Source: Solanum dulcamara (Eukaryota; Streptophyta; Magnoliopsida; Solanales; Solanaceae). From it: a DNA stretch of 64,000 nt. Where the stretch lies: NCBI RefSeq assembly GCF_947179165.1, contig NC_077240.1, positions 32,350,001-32,414,000 on the forward strand, given 5' to 3'. Numbering within the stretch: the stretch's first letter is position 1; each line of letters starts with the position of its first letter. Position numbers and translations under genes: made by a program. Below are positions 59,473-64,000 of this stretch, piece by piece. The notes under the pieces are model-generated. The model did no database searches. It was not told where the DNA came from and saw only the letters and a program-made list of their open reading frames with translations.

Positions 59473-60033
59473 CTTGTGTTGTAGGGAAGTGAGTGAAGTG
59501 TAAGAAAGTTTTTTCTTTATGTTGAAGATGTGAACAAAGTAAAGACTTCATCTCACTAAAGGCACTATAAGGAGAAGGTGTTTCATTTGCTTACAACTCT
59601 ACTTGACTATGATCAGGATACAGGTATCTCTAATCTTTGCATTACCTTATTTATAAAATTTCAATTTAGTACCTATGAAGGTATACACTCATATGAAGAA
59701 AGCTTGAATAAAAAGAGAAGTGGAAGATAGGAAAACTCGTTCTTGAAATTTTGGAGAGGGACTTGGTCCTGCTTCAAGGTTAGTATTCCTTAGTTGCTTA
59801 TTAATTGATTGTGTGAACCTTTTTGATTTCCACGTGTGAGTTATCTTTCTTCTGACCATTGTCCCATCAATTAAAACTCAAACGTCGTGACTCTTTCGAA
59901 GGGACCTAATACACCCTTTTCTTTCCTTTTATATAACCTTTTCTTTCTTTAAATCTAACCCTAACTTGTCCTAAGAAATTAATTCCTCTCTCACAAAAAT
60001 TTCATTCCTCCTTCTTTGTTCTCTTATTTCAAG
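59473..60033 (+). other. Short gap where pol should be
   Basis: About 560 bases with stops in all frames and no protease, integrase, RT or RNase H motif. It includes a leader-like stretch before the next ORF (TTTTATATAACC near 59926). A normal SIRE-type pol would need roughly 4 kb here. Confidence 0.5.
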
Positions 60034-62199
60034 ATGTCTAATCCAAGTTCAACCACTCGGGATACACTCAAGGTCCTTCAAGATATTTATCCTACTAAAT
60101 TTTCTAAAACTTCTGACATTCCATCGTCTTCTACTCTTCTTTCAAACCCTCTTGCTTGTCAAGTGTCTGAGAATCTTATTCTTGATTCCACATTCAAGCC
60201 AACGAACAAGAATTTCCTAACATTTCCTCTACTCTGGACTTGAATGAACCCCAAAACCTTTCACTATGTGAGCCTATTCAGCCCAAAACCTCCTTTGAAA
60301 TTAAGTTGTCATTGTCTCTACTAGGTATGTCTTCGAATGAGATTACAGAACAACATTCGAAGGAGATCTTCCAAAAATAAAAGGAACACATTCAAAAATT
60401 CTTGCTATGAGTGAAGAGTTGGTAGTTGAAAACCTGTCTGCGGAAAGTCTCACAACCATGAAGAACAAAATTGTACCTTCTTTTTCAGAAGAAGAACTAG
60501 GTAATGCTAATCCTTCTATTTATGAGGAACTATCTCCTAGAGTGAATAAAATTCTGAAAACTGCTCCATAGCTTATAAATACTCCTGATGATGATGATGA
60601 TCAGTTTAATATGCCCTTGTCTTGAGATTGAAAAGCAGAATGGTACAATTTTAGGCAAAGGTAAGGAGAGAGTAGTGGATTTTGCAGGCTTGAAACCAAA
60701 ATCCCCCTACTACCAGAAGTTCTTTACAAAAATTAATGAGTGACGCCATGAAAGCAAGCAAAGAAAAAACTACAGAGAGAAGAAGAAGAAGGCTGAGGAA
60801 TATGAAATCGTTGAAGTGTTAAAAGGAGAAGATGATGATGAAACTACTTAGAAAATGGGTGATGAAAAGGTTGAAAGGAGTTCAAAGAACATTAATTATA
60901 AAGGTAAAAGGGTCACAAAGCCCAAGACAAAGAAAGGTTTTGGAAGAACGCCAGCAAGCAGGAAGAGGAAAACAAAAGCTGAGAAGGTGAAAGAAGAAAA
61001 GAAACAAACCAAAAAAAGAGGGAGATATCTCCTGACCATTCTGGAGAAGGAGATACTAATGAATTATTTGTTGCATTTGATCCTGAACTTGAAAAAAGAC
61101 CAGGTTCAAGCAGTAAAAGAATGAAGGCTGAGAAGGAGTTGTCCAAAGAAGAATGAATCGAAATTTTGAGAACTCAAAAGATTTTTAATGGAAGGATATT
61201 TGACACTGATATCCTAGATAAGCCAGGAATGTGCGATTTGGCGGATGCTGTGGAGGTTCAAGACTAGTCCCATTTGTTTAGAGATCATGTTCATGTGCTG
61301 CATGAACAACAAGTTCGTGACTTTTATTATAATGCCGAGTTTAGAGATTATGGGTATTTATACACCAATGTTAGAGGATTAGATGTTTGTTTGGAGGAAT
61401 TTGTGCTTGATGAAATTCAGAATGTAAAAACTAAAGGGATTAGATCCATTATAGGGATGGGGTATTCTAAGAAATTTGTTCAGTAGTATGGAAAACTCCA
61501 AAATTAAATACAACGGGCATTCCCAAGAAGTTTCTTAAAGGAGTGTATCAACTGTATTTTAAATTTGTGAACAAGGTAAGTCTTCTAAGATCAGAGAAAA
61601 GAACAGTTGCTTCTACATCTAAGTTGTTTATCATGGAAGCTTTGAGCAAGTTTGATACTATCAACTTACCAGTTATCATTTTGGAGCATATATATAAGAT
61701 TATCTCTGCCAAGGATGGTAAGCATGGAATGGGGTATGGATATTTCCTTACTAAAGTGTTCAACCATTTTAAAGTTCCTCTTGATGTCGGTGTAAGAGGA
61801 ACTATTAAGCAAGCATTCTCCATGAATATTTTGGTTTAGTGTGAATGTGTTGAGGGAAAAACTGGGTAAGTAAGCAAGATGTCTGAATTGTTGTTCGAGC
61901 AGGAGTAGTTGAAGCATGAGTTAGAAGATATGACAGCACTCTTAAGTGCTACGGATGCTGAGATTGCGAGGCTTAAGGCACATCTAGCTACAGGACAATA
62001 AGAGGGACCAGGTTCCTTTGAATTGCAAACACTCAAAGAAGAAAATGTTATCCTTGCACTAGAAGTCGTCAGTCTCATAGACAAACTGCATCTACATCAT
62101 GAAAGTCATGCTGATCAGATGTCTCTTCTCCTCAAATCCCTCACCCAAAAACCCCACATCCACCTAGTGTCATCCTCTCTTTTCATGTCCCTTTCTTGA
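60034..62199 (+). pseudogene. Envelope-like ORF (putative plant transposon protein type) of the SIRE-type element
   Basis: Starts MSNPSSTTRDTLKVLQ at 60034. A Ser/Pro-rich N-terminal region has stops and shifts (from 60241). A Lys/Arg-rich middle (TKKGFGRTPASRKRKTK, about 60930-60980) follows, then the conserved core: FRDHVHVLHEQQVRDFYYNA, YLYTNVRGLDVCLEEFVLDE, GIRSIIGMGYSKKFVQ, LKGVYQLYFKFVNKVSLLRS and KHGMGYGYFLTKVFNHFKVP. The C-terminus is coiled-coil-like (MTALLSATDAEIARLKAHL). This core is what I know as the third ORF of Solanaceae SIRE-type elements, sometimes called envelope-like; its function is unproven and I see no clear membrane segment. At least six stops. Confidence 0.7.
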
Positions 62200-62980
62200 A
62201 CTGATCACAATGGTTTACTTTCCAGTTAGTTTGTCATGTTTTGAATATTATCCTTTAGTTGTGATGAATGAATATTTTCTATTTCTCCAGTTAATCTCCT
62301 GATTCATTGCTTATTAACTTGTGCTTGTGTTGCCCTTTATGGCTATGACTTTTCAATAATATTACATGATCGGATTTTAGTTTACTGTTTTCCTTTTTAA
62401 TTATGTCAAAAGGTAGAATATTGCAAGCTGATGATATGATAGGAAAGCTTGGTGAAAAGGGAGAAATTAGAGGATATTTATTACTCATTTCGTGATTCTA
62501 GGATATTGGTGAAAGGGGAAACATTGACTATTTGGCCCTAAAATCGAGTATAAAATGGGATTATGGGATCTGTGCTAGGAATTCCAAAATTGGCTTTGTT
62601 AATTGGTCCAAAATAGCTCAAGAAACTTATGTCCCAAAAATGTGCACAATCTGTGCTCCGAAACAAGCTTAAACAGCCCATGCAACCAAATGATAAGAAA
62701 ATCACCATTAAAGAGGCCTAAGCAATCTCTTTGGGATGGAAATTACATAAATTTGACACTCTCCACACTTCCCCAAAAGCTCCAATGCACATCCACGCCA
62801 AATCCGGATAATTAGCAACTTGAATCACCTAATTTAGAGCTCTAGAAATTGAAATATCATATTTTGAAAGTTGAAGAAAGGGCTGAGTTTGGGACTGGTC
62901 TTTATTTAAAAGTCCAGATCTGCCTTTTATTCTATTCTCAGTTTGTAAATGAAGGTTGTTGTAAAGGAGTTTGTCATCAT
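62200..62980 (+). other. Non-coding 3' region of the SIRE-type element
   Basis: No coding domain. It lies between the env-like ORF and the polypurine tract, as in related elements. Confidence 0.5.
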
Positions 62981-62995
62981 CAAAAAGGGAGAAAT
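62981..62995 (+). other. Polypurine tract of the SIRE-type element
   Basis: CAAAAAGGGAGAAAT precedes the LTR start TGATAATGCTCAGTG at 62996. Confidence 0.7.
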
Positions 62996-63012
62996 TGATA
63001 ATGCTCAGTGTT
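62996..63012 (+). repeat. Truncated 3' LTR start of the SIRE-type element
   Basis: TGATAATGCTCAGTGTT is identical to the first 17 bp of the 5' LTR (56341); similarity stops at once after it. Confidence 0.65.
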
Positions 63013-63180
63013 ATATTTTTTCTCTTTTTTCGCGATATTGCTGCTGCAAAAGCATATTCATGGGTGGAAATGTGGAGTAAATTTTTTTAAGTTTGTCTTG
63101 CTTAGTGATTTCTTCTCCGCATAAATTTAACTGTGCTATGATTCTAAACAAGACAAAACTATATTCAGTTATTTTTTAAA
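63013..63180. other. Unassigned junction sequence
   Basis: Sequence between the broken SIRE LTR and the minus-strand Copia fragment. I see nothing in it. Confidence 0.35.
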
Positions 63181-63504
63181 ATTCATTAATCTCAAATTGA
63201 GCCAATCATGACGTTTTTGTGGAAAGATGACCAACATCAAGTTGTCATATCTTTCTTTTAGATTCTTCCATAAATTAAGAGAGTCTTTTAATGTGAAGTA
63301 CTGTAATTTTAACCCCTCGTCAAGATGGTGGAAGAAAAATATCATGGCTTTGGTACGGTCCTAATCAGATGCCATATTGTCATCATTGATGGTGTCTGCC
63401 AGACCCATCGATTTTAGGTGTATTTCGGCATCTAGTGTCCATGATGAGTAGCCTTTTCCAGATATATCAAGAGCAACAAATTCAAGTTTAGAGATATTAG
63501 ACAT
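63181..63504 (-). pseudogene. Copia gag N-terminus (UBN2-type), truncated
   Basis: The minus strand starts MSNISKLEFVALDISGKGYS at 63504, then WTLDAEIHLKSMGLADTIND, a TAG at 63361-63363 in place of a Gln, DRTKAMIFFLHHLDEGLKLQ and NLWKNLKERYDNLM, stopping in LNLRLMNF at about 63181. This matches the start of a widespread Copia gag (UBN2 family). The rest of the polyprotein is absent. Confidence 0.75.
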
Positions 63505-63581
63505 TTTAAGAAAATAAAATTCTTACCCTTTTGTTTTCTTCTTAAAATAGCTCAAAGTGATGAAAGCTCGTGCTGATAATG

Positions 63582-63831
63582 TGTTATAAAATAAACTAAT
63601 TTAGCAAATTAATAACAAGGAGAGATAGTAAGAGAAAGAGAGAAAGGAGAGAGTTATTGTAGTATATATAATTGCATAACTGCAGTGGCTATTTATAGCC
63701 ACTGCAAATGAAGGAGTAATAACAAGTGGGGGGACAACTTTTGGTGGAGGAAAAGTAGGGGAAAAAAAAAGGAGAAGGAAAAAGTGGGAAGAATAGTGGA
63801 TGTGGACACATCCACTACACTATGTCCAGCA
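63582..63831 (-). repeat. 5' LTR of the minus-strand Copia fragment
   Basis: The inner end on the plus strand is TGTTATAAAATAAAC. The outer end is probably TATGTCCA (63826) or CCAGCA (63831); which one cannot be decided without the partner LTR. Confidence 0.6.
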
Positions 63832-64000
63832 ATTTGAAATTTCTTGTAATCGTTTTAGATTGAATAGTTGAGTGAATGACGTATTTCAATTTAGTTTGTA
63901 AAACTAATAATTTTTTATGATATGATAATATTTTTGTGTTGAAATATGTTGTTATTTCTTAATACTAATTAATATGCCTTTTAGGTTGTTAATTAGTCAT
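63832..64000. other. AT-rich end of window
   Basis: Nothing recognised. Confidence 0.4.

Larger units (their letters stand above)
56341..63012 (+). mobile_element. SIRE-type Copia derivative lacking pol
   Basis: 5' LTR 56341-57173, primer site at 57174-57188, long gag to 59472, then an envelope-like ORF from 60034, a non-coding 3' region, a polypurine tract and only the first 17 bp of the 3' LTR. SIRE/Maximus elements normally have gag-pol-env-like order. Here the gap between gag and the env-like ORF is about 560 bp, with no protease, integrase, RT or RNase H motif seen. Both remaining ORFs carry stops and shifts. Confidence 0.75.
63181..63831 (-). mobile_element. Ty1/Copia 5' fragment, minus strand
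   Basis: A 5' LTR of about 245 bp (63582 to 63826 or 63831), a primer-site region (minus ATTATCAGCACGAGC) and the start of gag on the minus strand. Everything after the first ~108 gag codons is missing. The LTR has a TATA box (minus TATAAATA near 63690-63702). Confidence 0.7.

Overview
This window looks like plant nuclear DNA made almost entirely of nested, decaying transposable elements. It is AT-rich, has no operons, carries long LTRs with TG...CA ends and 5-bp target duplications, and shows initiator-Met-tRNA primer sites. Its retrotransposon protein families are those of flowering plants. Several features point to a eudicot, most likely Solanaceae: an RTE-type LINE with a (GTT)n tail, a SIRE-type Copia element with an envelope-like ORF, and Gypsy LTRs of 2-3 kb. 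The species assignment is from memory of these families, not from a search. I found no convincing host gene, tRNA, rRNA or CRISPR array.

Layout. (1) 1-2753: a long LTR on the minus strand, cut by the window edge. It is a second copy of the LTR at 50679-53151. (2) 2754-12054: internal region of a Ty3/Gypsy Tat/Ogre-like element on the plus strand, with an extra upstream ORF, gag-protease-G-patch, a probable in-frame 196-nt intron, RT, two RNase H domains, integrase and a repeat-rich 3' region. (3) About 12055-16826: the 3' part of a chromodomain-containing Gypsy element (chromovirus) with its 2.2-kb 3' LTR, fused directly to the broken end of the previous element. (4) 16827-34090: a CACTA (En/Spm) DNA transposon with a TNP2-like transposase, a DUF4216-like domain, a TNPA/Transposase_24-like gene and subterminal repeats. 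It is split by (5) 19729-30010, a 10.3-kb LTR element without protein genes (LARD-like, minus strand), flanked by GTCAC duplications and itself carrying a solo LTR at 26015-28263 (CTCAT duplications).

(6) 35012-43240: a Tnt1/Tork-like Copia element on the minus strand with AGATT duplications, interrupted inside its RNase H coding end by a 3.1-kb solo LTR (35641-38728, TTATT duplications). (7) 43493 to about 44690: a 5'-truncated RTE LINE, minus strand. (8) 45763-53542: a Copia element on the plus strand whose 3' LTR is split by the 2.47-kb solo LTR 50679-53151 (ATGTT duplications). (9) About 54211-54730: a second LINE remnant followed by a long TTG/ATT microsatellite. (10) 56341-63012: a SIRE-type Copia derivative with gag and the envelope-like ORF but no pol. 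(11) 63181-63831: the start of another Copia element on the minus strand.

How the parts relate. Nothing here works as a pathway. Each element encoded, or borrowed, the proteins needed for its own movement. All now look inactive: frameshifts, stops and lost catalytic residues occur in every autonomous family. A recurring change is catalytic Asp to Asn, together with Gln/Arg/Trp codons turned into stops, which fits C-to-T decay of methylated DNA. The nesting gives a relative age order (CACTA before the LARD before its solo LTR; each Copia element before its solo LTR).
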